Of a DNA stretch of 64,000 nt, positions 35,190 through 46,925 are shown one piece after another. A model generated the notes under the pieces. It was given only the letters and a program-made list of their open reading frames with translations. It had not been told where the DNA came from and did no database searches. The position numbers were made by a program, and so were the translations under genes. Source of the stretch: Cryptomeria japonica (Eukaryota > Streptophyta > Pinopsida > Cupressales > Cupressaceae); assembly GCF_030272615.1 (NCBI RefSeq), contig NC_081408.1, positions 402,285,889 to 402,349,888 on the forward strand. The letters run 5' to 3'. The first letter of the stretch is position 1. Each line of letters opens with the position of its first letter.

Positions 35190-36326
35190 ATGGAAAATCT
35201 GATGAAGCAACTAGAAGTAGCTCTTTTAGACTATGATGCAGAGAAATTAAAAAATATCAAACTAGAAGATGATCTAAAGGTAGCCTAGGATATCATTCAG
35301 GCACTTCAAGAAAATATTACTATTTCAAGAAACAAGAGAAGAGAACTTTGTGAAAAGATGCAAAATGAGAATGATGAAAAAGAAACTCTTAATGATATGA
35401 TAAACAAGCTGAAACAAGAGAACATGACAACAAAGAATGAGATGCAGGATATGACTATGACATTTTGTAAAGAAATTGAAGATAGAAAGAAGAATGAAGA
35501 AGATTTGACTAGAAGACTAAGTGATGCTGCAAATGAAAACACAAGACTCAGTTATGAAAATGATTTGTTGAAGATAGATCTGATGCACACTCAGAATGAC
35601 TCAAATGAACTGATGAGGCAGAAAGAAGTCTTAGAAAGAGAACTAGATATTGCAAATCAACATAAAGAGAAATTCAAGAAAAGCTCAGAGGAACTTGGTA
35701 ACTTGCTGAAGAATCAAAAACCTAAAGGTGACACTTTTGGAATTGGCTTTGAAGTTGGTGAAAGCTTCGGTACTGCAAATACACATGATCATAGCAAATC
35801 GGTAAGACAATCTAATGCTTATAAATTCAATGGAAAATGTTTTATCTGTAATAAGTATGGTCATAGAGCAAATGAATGTAGATCTAGAAATTATCAAAAT
35901 ATCAACACACCCACCAGTCAATGTTCAAAATGCAACAAAGTTGGTCACAACTCTGAAAATTGCAGAATGAATGTGAGATGTTATGTTTGTGGAAGATTTG
36001 GAAACCTATCTAATCAATGCAAAACACAAATCAGCATAGGTTATGGGAAAGCTATTCAGAAAAATAATGTGACTTATTATGCATGTAACAAGATTGGGCA
36101 TATTGCTAAATTCTGTAGAAGCAAGGGATCACCGGCAGACAACAAAAGTTCTAGCTTGAAAGGTAAAAAAAATGTTGAAGAGGTTAAGCAAGAATTCTCA
36201 AAACCATGGATTAAAAAGTCAGACCTAAATATTGTTGGGAATACTCCTCCACTGGTAGAACCAATCAACACTTCACTGGTAGGACAAAGTAATACTCCAC
36301 CGACAGGAAGCTCTTCATCAAATTGA
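35190..36326 (+). pseudogene. gag: Gag-like ORF1 of element F: coiled coil plus four zinc knuckles
   Basis: 379 codons from ATG 35190 to TGA 36324, one internal stop (TAG at 35286-35288, where element C has a Gln codon). Residues 1 to about 190 are a charged coiled coil. Knuckles begin near 35840: CFICNKYGHRANEC, CSKCNKVGHNSENC, CYVCGRFGNLSNQC (His replaced by Asn) and YYACNKIGHIAKFC (first Cys replaced by Tyr). The broken knuckles differ from those in C. The Ser/Pro/Thr-rich tail ends SSSSN in both copies. Probably an RNA-binding structural protein. I see no UBN2-type gag domain. Confidence 0.82.
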
Positions 36327-36627
36327 AGAAAATTTTCTTCAGGGTTTGGCAATCAATGAGACATATGCTATAATTCCCTCGGTTAATGGTGAGAAGTTGG
36401 AAATTACTTCTATACTGGCAGACAATGATAAGTGACTACTTAACCGACATACATTAAATGTGGTAGATGGCAAATAAAAATTATAAATTTGTGGTTTTGG
36501 CTCCATTTCACTTCACCGAGATTTCAAACATTCGAAGAGCACAAAATTTGCAGAGCTAAGGGATTTTGAGAAAAGAGGCAAAGCACTTCAGCAATCAATC
36601 CATCCAAAGATAGAAAAAGGTATTTTC

Positions 36628-39600
36628 ATGGCATCCTCCTCTACACCTAAATTCATAGAAAACCCTATAGTAGTCGAGGCTATAAAATGCCCTAGGCCCG
36701 TATTTCAGCTAGTTCTCGAGGTAGCTAAGAAAGATGACAATGTAGGTGCTTTTTCCCAAATTCCAAAGGGAGTTGTTTTCGTAGAAGATCCCCGAATATA
36801 CATTCATTGCAACATAGAGGAATTAGGAGATGAAGAAATTAAAAGCATGTATAAGACTGTTATATGTGACAATTTCGATAATGTAAAACCTGAACATAAA
36901 ATTGTTGAAACCCTAGGATTCACTAAAATCCTCTGCATTCCTGAATTTCCCAAGGAGGTGATTAGGATAGTATTAAGCAGGGTACATGGTTCATTCTTTT
37001 GGCTTGATTCAGTACACAAAATTACAAAGGAAGCTGTGAAAGCAGTAACAAGGTTACCTTCCACCGGTAATAGACCGGACAAGACTAAGAAGGTCTCCAA
37101 TGACCTAGTAATGAACTTAACTGGTGCAACATCAGACAGAAGGTCTCTGAGAGTTAATGATGTGACCGATATAAATGTGAGATTTGTTAGCATGATTTTA
37201 GGGTACAAAGAAACTCATGCAAACAGCCTTAACTCAGTTTCCAATTTATGCATTAAAAGTGCTTATGACATGGTTAAAGACAATGTAAAAATTGATGTAT
37301 GTGAATGGTTAAAAGATGAGTTGATTGATAACTTAGGCAAAATAAAGAAGGATAAGAAAAGAAATTTTAGATTTGGAAATCTACTTGTATGCTTGATGCT
37401 ACACATAACCAAATAGGTTCCTGGTATAGGGAGTAAGAACCTTGGATTTGATATACCAGTAGGAAAACAGTTAACAGACCTATTCAATAACATGGGTGAA
37501 AACAAAGAAAAGAATATTCATGACTATTTTCAAGCACTAAAGGTTAGGATGAACAAAAGAATCAGACTATCATAGAAGATTGCCAACAAATACAAGGATG
37601 ATATATGTTTTGTAATAAAAAAGGATGAGATGTGGATGGAAGCAGTCATCCCAAGAACAATTTGGGTAACAGAGATGGGTTATGAGACTGATGATCATAT
37701 AATTGAGACTTATGCTAAAGCACTTATGGAAGCACCAAATGAACCAAAGGAAGAAGTATTTGGTAGTGCTGAGACAATAGAAAAACAAATTCAATCTAAG
37801 AAGAGAGTGAAAAAGGTTGAAGCAGTTGTGAGAAGAGGTTCTAGATAGGCTAAGGCTATTAAAGAAGATGTATTGAAACAAACCGGTATCACTGAGGATG
37901 AGTTAGGAACTCTATAGCCTAAGACTCACCTATCACCGGTAGCTACTTCTTCAGAGAGTGACATGCCTGCAACTTTCAAAAGAGTTGTAAGGAAAAGGGA
38001 TCCTTCACCGGCATCCACACCTTCGCCTAGAAGGACTAGACAAAAACAACAGGCAGTGAGGTCTCTGGTTAGAAAGACAACACCAAAGAAAAAGTTGACA
38101 CCAAAGAAGAAGAAAACTAAACAAAACATGGCCCCTCTTGACAAATTGCTATATGAAATCACAGAGGAAGGGAAACTCAAGAACATAGGAAAGGTCTATG
38201 ATACACTATCAGCAGATGAAAAAGAACAAGTTGAAAACAGTGTTATTTTACACATGGACATCTATAAGAAGTTCTTAATGGAAGTGATAGATGATCTACC
38301 AAATGAATTGTTCAAAAGACTGGAAGAAAGAAGACAAGTTGTTGTAGAGCTTGACAAGAAAATCAAAATTAAAAAGTTACTTGTTGTTTATCTAGTAAAC
38401 TCACCTAAGGAGATAGATGGCTTGATTGCAGAAGCCAACTGGTCAATATTCTCTATTGCACACCGACATATTGCATTAATGGTTGGAAGAGTGAATGAAG
38501 TAACAGAGGAAACAAAAAATGCATGGGACATATTTCTTGTTGAGGAAGAAAAATAGGAAGAGTATAGGAACCCCAAACCAATAAAGGTATACCAGAAGGA
38601 GAGAGACAAAGGAAAAGGAAAAGTTGGTGGACCTTCGAGCATCAAAGTAAAAGATAACTTATCCCCACCGCCTCAAATTACATCACCAGTAACAAATATT
38701 GAAGATCAACCGACAGATGAGAGTATGGACATAGAGGATAAAAATCCCAATCCTAAGGTACTATATACAGTTGATGTTGATATACAAAAAGTCAACATTG
38801 TGATAGACAAAGATATAACTGACAAGATAGATATGGCTAGTGAGCCACCAACAATTGACAACATTGACAATACTGAAAGAAAAGTTGAAGTTGATAACAT
38901 AGAGCAATAGGTAGAGACTCAGACTAAGACTGAAACAGAGCAACAAATAGAGAGACAAGTAGAGCAACAGGCTCCGAAACAGGAACAGGTTCACATTGTA
39001 ACAGTGCCACTGGCAACTAGAGAAGATCAAAACCATTGCTTAAAGAAATGGAAACATAGACTGACCTACCAGAGGTCACTACAAGCTTGGTTATTTCCTC
39101 CACCGGTGGAATTCATAATGTTGGTTCCTCCTCAATAGGTTACAAATCAACAAATGTAACTGAAGTACTTTTGGACTCCATCAAAAAGATAACAGATTGT
39201 AGTTCACAGGCTTATAAAGCTAGATGACACAATCCCAATTTTGAAGATGATAGCTCCTAACTGTAACATAGACAATAAGGATTCTTTAAGATAGCTTGAC
39301 ACTTTGTGTAAATACATCACTAAGAACACAGTGACTGTTGAGCAAATAAAGGAAGAAGCATTGAAGGATAAGTTAGAAATTGAAAAGCAAAAATTCTTTG
39401 AAGATCAGATAAAGAAGTGTACTAGGTAATTTGACACACTTCTACCAGAACTATGTAACTTACTGAAGGAATTTAAAATTATGTACAAAGGACAAACTTT
39501 TTGACAGTAGACATAGATAAGAAAATGAGCAAGGTACAAGAAGAAATCAATAAACTTGCTGACAATTTTGTTAACTCACCTGATACATTATCAGTTTTTG

Positions 39601-39896
39601 AGCAAAGGATAACAAGTTTTGAGGAAGAATTACTTAAGTTAGAAAGAGAAAAGGAGAGAATAGTAAATAAGGCAAAGCATTTGAGACTAAGACTAAGTCC
39701 AAGATTGGACTATCTAGCATCATTACGGAAGGAAATATCTGAGGCACTAGTACATGGACAGAGAACACCGACAGAGCATATGCAACACCTCACCGGTACA
39801 GTTCAAAGAACAAAGACAACAATAAAGGACAACAAGAAGTTTATGGAAATTATAAACTTGATTTTGGGAGATATTTTTCAAATTGTAACCACCTAG
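36628..39896 (+). pseudogene. ORF2 of element F: long protein of unknown family
   Basis: Starts ATG 36628, about 300 bases after ORF1 and in another frame. One frame holds to about 39040, interrupted by six stops that are all TAG (37414, 37573, 37846, 37915, 38554, 38908). Frameshifts follow, and the last block 39501-39896 is in a third frame. Layout: globular N-terminal part of about 260 residues (PRPVFQLVLEVAKKDD, HGSFFWLDSVHKITKEAVKA), a second block with ETDDHIIETYAKALMEAP, a basic segment (about 38020-38130), a helical region, a Glu/Gln-rich linker, a conserved TNVTEVLLDSIKKIT block, and a coiled-coil end. No catalytic motif recognised. It may be structural or a captured host-derived gene; I cannot tell which. 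Confidence 0.68.
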
Positions 39897-40107
39897 TTAC
39901 AAAGTTGAGACTACATCACTACTAACATCTTGACAACTTTTGTCATTGATGCCAAAGGGGGAGTAGTAGTATGAGAAAATAACTAGCAGAAGACTTATCT
40001 GCTCAGGGGGAGCTCTTATATTTTTGGTAACATATTTTTGGAAATATTTTTGGATTATAGGTTTTGGATACACTTTTGAATTTTCTCATGAGTGTTGCCA
40101 TTAATGC

Positions 40108-40120
40108 CAAAGGGGGAGAT
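40108..40120 (+). other. PPT of element F
   Basis: CAAAGGGGGAGAT, directly before the 3' LTR start TGTTGGCATATG. The same tract is present in C at 12058-12071. Confidence 0.88.
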
Positions 40121-40918
40121 TGTTGGCATATGCACACTCCAATGAGACATTGTAGGTGATTGAAGGTTTTGTCATTGATGGCAACCTTACAATCCTATGG
40201 TACTGACAAGGCATTACACCAGCACTAGCAATATCAGACTCTACACTGGCACTCAGACCACCGGTACCGACAGAGAAAGGAAGCATATCGACACAAAGGC
40301 CAACAAGATTTTTGTTATATTATATTTTGTTTATTATTGTAAAATCTTTGTAAGCCAACTTGGCATCATTGTAAAATGACTCTTATATAAGAGAGATCAT
40401 TGTAGAACATTTAAAAGTAAGTGAGAAGATTATATTTAGGCGAAATATGGTAGACCTATTATGTGAATTATAGGTTAAGGGTTTATGTAAGAAGCAGAGC
40501 AGAAATCGGTATTGGATCTAGCATTATAGGTGCTATTTTGAAGCAGTACAAGATATTGGATTTATATAATCCATCATTGTAAGTCAGTGAGACTTCCCAT
40601 TGAGTAGTGAGCTCTAGGCAGTTGGCCTTCCTGCATGTGCAGGCCCCTCTTGTAGCAGTAATATTCTCTTATTGGCCAGTAAGTGAATATTGTGGGTCAC
40701 AAATCCCACCGAGGTTTTTCCCACACTGGGTTTCCTTGTTAAATCATTGTGTTATGGTGTGTTTTTCATGTGGTTTCTTTTAATTATGTTTATTGCATTA
40801 TTTCTTGCATACCGGTACACTGTTATAATATGTTCTACATGTTTTAAGTTAAGAAATTCCATTCACCGATTAGATACTGATTCACCCCCCCCTCTTAGTA
40901 TATGTGGGAATCCTAACA
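40121..40918 (+). mobile_element. 3' LTR of element F
   Basis: 798 bp, the same length as the 5' LTR with no net indels, ending GGAATCCTAACA before the ATGTG duplication. Confidence 0.93.
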
Positions 40919-40923
40919 ATGTG

Positions 40924-43467
40924 TAGTCATTGAGTATCCTCAAGTGGTGCTTCAACAAGTTGATCAACAATCACCCGTCCTTTTATGGCTTTGCGTTCCA
41001 CATATTCAATGTCAAAATCTATAAGGATCATTACCCATTTTGCCAATCTTCCTGTAAGTGTTTCTTTATTGAGAAGATACTTGAGTGGATCAATTTTGGC
41101 CACTAGCTTGACTGGATGTGCTAGCATGTAGTGCCTCAGTTTTTGTGATGCAAAGACTAATGCCAAGCATGCTTTTTCGATTATACTGTAGTTCATTTCA
41201 TAAGACACCAATGTCATGCTGATGTAATAGATAGCGCATTCCTTTTTATTTTCATCCTATTGTGCCAGAAGTGCCCCCAGTGATGAATCAGTTGCTGATA
41301 TATATAAGATTAGCGGTTTACCTTGAATCGGTGGCATCAATATTAGTGGATTTGATAGGTACTCTTTTATCTGCTAAAGATGTCGTTCACACTGCTGATC
41401 CCAATTGTATATTATTCCTTTTCTCAACACCTTTGTGAAAGGTTGAGCTTTGTCTACTAGCTGAGAAATGAATCGTCTAATGGATTGGAGACGTCCTTGT
41501 AGACTTCTCATTTGACTGATGTTCTTCAGAGGCGGAATTTCCATTATAGCTTGGACCTTCTCAGGATCAACCTCAATTCCCTTCTTTGAAATGATATAGC
41601 CAAGTAGTTTACTAGATGTCACTCCGAATGCACACTTCTTTGGATTTAACCGGAGTTTGAACTTTTCCATTCTGTCGAGTATAGGACCTAACTCTTGAAT
41701 ATGTGTTGATATTTTCATAGTCTTCACTAAGGTGTCATCAACATAATCTTCCAAATTATTATGCATCATATCATGAAAAATGGTTGTAACTACTCTCTGA
41801 TAGGTCGCTCCTGCGTTCTTTAGCCCAAATGGCATTACATTCCAACAAAAGGTTCCCCATGTACAGGTGAAAGCTGTCTTTTCTTGATCTCCAGGAGCTA
41901 TTTTGATTTGATTATATTTGGAGAATCCGTCCATTAGTGAGTACATTTCATACCCAACAGTCATGTCGACTATCATATCAATGTTTGGCAATGGAAAGTC
42001 ATCCTTCAGACAAGCTTTGTTAAGATCTCTGAAGTCAGTGCAAACTCTAATAGACTTGTCTGCCTTTGACACAGGTACTATGTTTGAAATCCATTCGGCA
42101 TAATCTATAGCTCTAATGAATCCAGCTTTTAGTAGTTTTTCTAGCTCAACCTTGACTAGCAGCGCAACATGAGGGTGCATCTTACGGAGTTTTTGCTTAA
42201 TTGGTTTTACTCCTGGTGTAATTGAAAGATGGTGCATAATGAGATCAGGATCCAAGACTGGCATATCAGAGGACATCCATGCAAAGTTTATTTTCTTTTC
42301 TAAGAATAGCTAAGTGAACTCCTTCAATTCTTCTACTGATAGTGATTGATCTACATGAATGATGTGTGGTGTCTCTTGACTCCCAATGTTCACTGGCTGA
42401 GTTGGCTCAATCAATATGGAGGACCTTTTCTGGAAATGACTTGGCAGTATATCAAGTATCTCACCTTCAGGCACCTCAGAGAGGTTTTCACCTTTAGGTA
42501 CGTCCTTTATTTTCTCTTTTTTAGATTCTGACACTGCCACAATGTGGTTTTCGCCATCAGATCTTTTATTTTTATTTTTCTTGTTTTTACGACTAAGATA
42601 CTTGATATCCGCTTCAGTCATGTTTTCACTTTGTTCACTGGTGGAAGTGTCTATAGGTTTGACTACATTGAGATAATAGGCTAACGTATAGTCATTGGCA
42701 AAAGTGGGTATATTCATGGGCTGGTTTTGTAAAGTACAGTCAATCAATTCAGGATGTACTAAGGATAAATCTAGGATAGGTTCAAGAGCGTTCATGGTAT
42801 TTTTATCATAGCGGTGGACCGAAAAGTTGAGTTCCAAAAGAATAACTTGCGTAAGTGTCTCGAAACTAGGAAGAGTCAAATCATGATTATTAAAGTTCAT
42901 GTTAATATTTAGTTGATCTAATCTGATAGACATACTTGTAACATCGTTCACTACGCTAGAATGGATGTCATATCGTGGTTTAACAGTGATAAGATCAATA
43001 GACATATTTTCATTGTTTGTATCAACTGATTCAGAATTTGAGGCTGAGTAGATATTATCCTGAATAGGACTATCATCATAGTCATCATGTGAAGTTTCCG
43101 AGTCTTCTTCAATTGATTTAATAAGTATATGTATGGTATCAACACCAACATCTTTAATACTGCAAGTTCCTTCATATTGTGGTTCATTTGTCACTTGTAT
43201 CTGACACACCTGTTGACATGATCTTGATGTTTCTGTGATTTGCTGTCATCTACTCCATTCAGCTTCTTCTAGACTGATAACTGGTTCTTGTTCTGTAGCT
43301 TCCAACTCTTCTTGTGTAGTGTTATACTTGATTTGTTCTATTTTAGGATAAGGGTACATAGATGAAAAGCTATCGGGTATTCTTCCTTCTTTTAGTCCTT
43401 GTTCATAATTTGCTTGTCTCTTTTGTCTAATTTCCTGTATTTCTTTCTCTAGTTTTATGCGTATCAA
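40924..43467 (-). pseudogene. pol: Element E pol: linker, reverse transcriptase, RNase H
   Basis: Single minus-strand frame shared with the protease region upstream. 43467-42310 is an acidic, Ser/Thr-rich linker without motifs. RT (from 42276) has TDFRDLNKA, catalytic Asp in LMDGFS, MPFGLKNAGATYQR and DYVDD (residues 177-181). RNase H follows with a TAG at 41257, YSIIEKACLALVFASQKLRHY, and TGA at 40927 just before insertion F. In-frame stops: TGA 43246, TAG 42310, TAG 41374, TAG 41257, TGA 40927. No frameshift, and catalytic residues are kept. Confidence 0.92.
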
Positions 43468-43868
43468 CTCTTGAGTATTATCTATGACACTGCTAGACTC
43501 TTCTGGAGTTTCTATAGTGGATGTGTCTGAGAGGTGGTCACCCCATTCATACTTGTTTGAGTCAGTCTCTGAATCATCTACTTGCTACCTGCCAGTATAT
43601 GTGACTGGAACTTTTAATGGTGCAAATAATTCTTTGATTCTTACTACTTCATCTCTTATATCCTCAGGGACCTTAACTTCTTGTATTATTGTAGCCGATA
43701 CCATCAAAGCTTGAGCACTGACTATTTCTTCTTTCTTGACTACTGATTCCTCTTTCTCTTTTCTACACTTTGCTTTTGTTTGTTGAGTGTCTACTTCCTG
43801 TAATGTTAAAGGCAATATTCTTTTCTGCCACTTAGACTTAGAAACATGTTTTTGGTTTGATATCTTTT

Positions 43869-43992
43869 TCGGATTGTATCCCAGCCCAGCCTTATCATTT
43901 GTGGATTTGGTTTGTAGTTGAATTGGTTCAGTAATACCTTCCTTTTGTTTGCCCAAAGGACCAGTACCTGAGTACCCCATGCGTTGAATCAT
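43869..43992 (-). other. G-patch domain in element E pol
   Basis: Reads MIQRMGYSGTGPLGKQKEGI and then TEPIQL...GLGY, matching the glycine pattern of G-patch domains (MGY-x-G-x-G-x-G-x...GI-x-P). It lies between protease and RT in the same frame, bounded by TAA at 44098 and TAG at 43585. Some retroviruses have a G-patch at the end of protease that binds RNA and RT; a similar role here is inference. Confidence 0.72.
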
Positions 43993-44097
43993 TTTGTAGC
44001 CAGGACAATAATGGTTTGAGGAAATCTCACAATGTCGTACCTCCTCATTTTGACTATCTTCCTTAAAGAGCCAGTTAAGAACATCATCTTCTTCTAT

Positions 44098-45636
44098 TTA
44101 ATCCACCAAGGAGGTAGAAGACTGTACAAAGAGACCATCATATATGGTATTCATAGCTGAAGTTTGTGTTCTCATAGCCTCAGATGGCTTGCCCAACTGT
44201 TTTGGTGATGGAGGGAGAGAAACTAATGAAAGTACCGGTTCTATCTTGTAGCCATCCATGCTGGTATTTGTAATCTTCAATCTCTTTTCTAAGTCTTTCA
44301 TTAGTGCTTCTAGATCTGCATTTGGAGAGGTTGCCCTATTATGAGGCACAAAAGTATCTGCACCTTTTGTCAATGCATTATAGATGACATTTGTATCAGC
44401 AAAAATACTGACTTCAGCTCCGTTATAAGGAAACTTTAAACATTGATGGTATGTTGATGGAATTGCCTTCATTTCGTGAATCCACGGCCTGCCTAGTAAT
44501 ATATTATATGACAAAGGAATATCAAGTACCTGGAAAAGGACATCTCTTTCTATAGGTCCCACTTTGATTGGTAATGACACCAGACCTTTGGAAGTCCTTT
44601 CTTCTTCATCATAGGCTTTTATTGTTATTTTCTTGCTGGGATCAATGATATTTTCAGAGAATCCTAGTTGTGTAAGTAGATTGTAAGTACAAATATTCAA
44701 CCCCGCGCCTCCATCTATCCAAACATGTTTGACTCTATGTTTGTGGGTCATGGATTCAATATGCAATGGTTGGTTATGTGGATGATTTAGTGAGTTATCA
44801 TCTTCTTTAGAGAAGGTCAGATAGTGAGGTGAAGTCAAATGACCCACCATAGACTGAAACCAATCAATGTCTAAATCTTTTGGAATGTTAATGGTGAGCA
44901 ATGCTTTGTCTAGGATCTCTTTGTGAGCAGATGAGAGTTTTAGCAATTCAAAAATTGAGATTTGAGAATTTGTTCTTTTCAACTGTTCAACTACGTTGTA
45001 TCCAGAGGATGATGATGAGGTTAACCTTTTAAATTTGTCCAAGGTTGATTCTTTTTGTTTATTTGATTGGGCTGGTGAGTTCGATGTTGCTTTAGTCAGG
45101 TTGGAAGAACTAGCTCCTTGGAGAGTGACTTTCTTTTGAGAATGTGTGAGAGCTCTTTCATAGCGTGATTCATTTGGTTTATCTTGGACTATAATCACAT
45201 TGCAATATTCTGAGTGGGAAGGCTCAATCATGTTTATAACATTGTCTTGACTGGCATAAGTATAATTTACCTTGGCACCTCCTTTGGTCTTTGAAGAATC
45301 ACCTCGTTCATAAATAGGCAAAGGGTCTTTAAATGCTTTATGCTCTGCATTAGTCAAATGATTCCCAACAACAACTTTACCAGCGTCTATGAGATCTTGT
45401 ATCTCATGTTTTAGCTTCATGCAGTTGTTTATGTTATGACCTTTATTCCAATGGAAGTCACAATATTCATTTTCTCTCCACCATCTTGGTTTAACTTCTG
45501 GATCATATGGTCTGGAGTTATCTGGTAGTGTTATCAAGTTGTTTGCCAACAGAGTTTTGAAAGCAGATTCATATGATTCTTCGAGAGGAGTAAAATCATG
45601 CTTAGGTTTGGAAGCCAAGGCTTTTCTTTGAACCAT
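44098..45636 (-). pseudogene. Element E gag end, zinc knuckle and aspartic protease
   Basis: 512 open codons. The N-terminal part has the FTPLEESYESAFKTLLANN region and a CCHC-like knuckle CDFHWNKGHNINNC (residues 59-72), followed by LKHEIQDLIDAGKV, a typical Tat/Athila arrangement. The protease core is VWIDGGAGLNICTYNLL with catalytic Asp308, then LLGRPWIHEMKAIPSTYHQC (from residue 380). The motif is D-G-G-A rather than D-S/T-G-A. Its frame differs from upstream gag and overlaps it at 45534-45636, so either a frameshift mutation or programmed shifting joins them. It ends at TAA 44098, but coding continues in the same frame. Confidence 0.87.
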
Positions 45637-46925
45637 TCCTTTGTTTTCTTTGGTGGATTTTTTGCTGCAGCCTTAGCGGCTTTAAGTGCTTGTGTACCAC
45701 TATCCAAGTTGAATATTGTGGATTTTGAGTTGGTTTTGACAGTGTCTACTACTCCATCATTAACAAAATTCTTGTTATTGTCTTTGCCAAACTTCCAATA
45801 CTTGTTCTTCTCTTTAGAGCTAGATCCTGGTTTTGTTTCTTTCCAAGGTGTGATATCCCCCTTGTTTATGAGCACATCTTCCATTTGAATGGAATTATCT
45901 ACCATTTTGGTAAATGATGGGTGTACTTGCATTTGTATACTATATTTCATCTTGGGGACCAAGTTATTGACAAATATATCCATTTTCTTAGAGTCTCGGA
46001 TAGGTCGAGAATGCCTAGAAAACATCTTTCTCCAATGTTGGAGAAAAGTAAGAAGAGGCTCTCCTATTTTTTGTTTAGTATTGAAAAGCTCGATCATAGT
46101 CACAGGATGTCGAATTTTGTATGAGTACTATTGTCAAAATAGTTAGATTAGTTCTTCAAACATTTTTATTCCTTTGGGTAGACTTGAAAACCATTCCATT
46201 TCTTGACCCCCTAAACTCCTCGAGAAAAGGCGCATGAGGTACGTTTGATCGTGCATGAACTCCATACAGACAACACAAAACTCTCCGACATGATCTTGGT
46301 GATCTGAGGTACCATCATACTTATCAAATTTTGGGATCTCCACTCATGAGGGAAATGGAGGCATGTATAGATTCTTGTCAAATGGGAAGGGACATATTGT
46401 TTCTAGAGAATATTGTTTTGGGGACTTGTCCTCATTCTTCAGTTCTGTGACCTCCATTCGTAAGGCTTGTAATTGTTTGTGTACCATGAGTATAGGTGAT
46501 TCTTTATTTTTAGTAACGAGTGTCTAAACATCATATCCAGTAGGAAGGTTAGCACCTTGTTTTGCTAGTTCTAAGAAATAGTCTTCCTTCTCTTGGGTCA
46601 TGATAGCTTTCATCATTTTTCTAAAGTCTTTGTCCTTTTGACAGTCAAGGATTTCTTTTTCTGGAGGTTCAGTGTCTTCGTTAGCCTCACTTGATGATGA
46701 GGAATCATTATCATTTTTGGGAATGTTATTATCGTCCTTGAATCCGTCATTGTGTTCTGTCTCATATATAGTGGGAGATTTAGGCTCATCAAAAATTGGT
46801 TCACCTGATGACGATGGTATGTTAGTGAGTGGATCCTTTTCATAAAATGGATTGTCGGTGTATGAAAGGGGTATTCCTTTGCCTTTGGCTTCTTTCTTAT
46901 GAGAACTCCTAGTTTGTGTAGGCAT
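45534..46925 (-). pseudogene. gag: Element E gag
   Basis: Starts ATG 46925 (MPTQTRSSHKKEAKGKG). The N-terminal 130 residues are acidic and Ser-rich. The retrotransposon gag domain is at about 46340-45900: IPKFDKYDGTSDHQDHV, SLGGQEMEWFSSLPKGI, MIELFNTKQKIGEPLLTFLQ, then HWRKMFSR. Stops in one frame: TAG 46524, TGA 46344, and a cluster including TAA 46143. The C-terminal part is Lys-rich and overlaps the protease frame. Gag forms the virus-like particle in this family. Confidence 0.88.

Larger units (their letters stand above)
34321..40918 (+). mobile_element. Element F: full-length non-autonomous LTR retrotransposon nested in E pol
   Basis: 6598 bp, with two LTRs of exactly 798 bp (34321-35118 and 40121-40918), target duplication ATGTG, primer site TGGTATCAGAGC (35121-35132), PPT CAAAGGGGGAGAT (40108-40120). 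The interior carries a gag-like ORF1 and a long ORF2 of unknown function. There is no protease, integrase, RT or RNase H anywhere. In the first 200 LTR bases I count about 15 differences between the two copies, 13 of them transitions, so the insertion is not recent. Same family as C. Confidence 0.93.
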
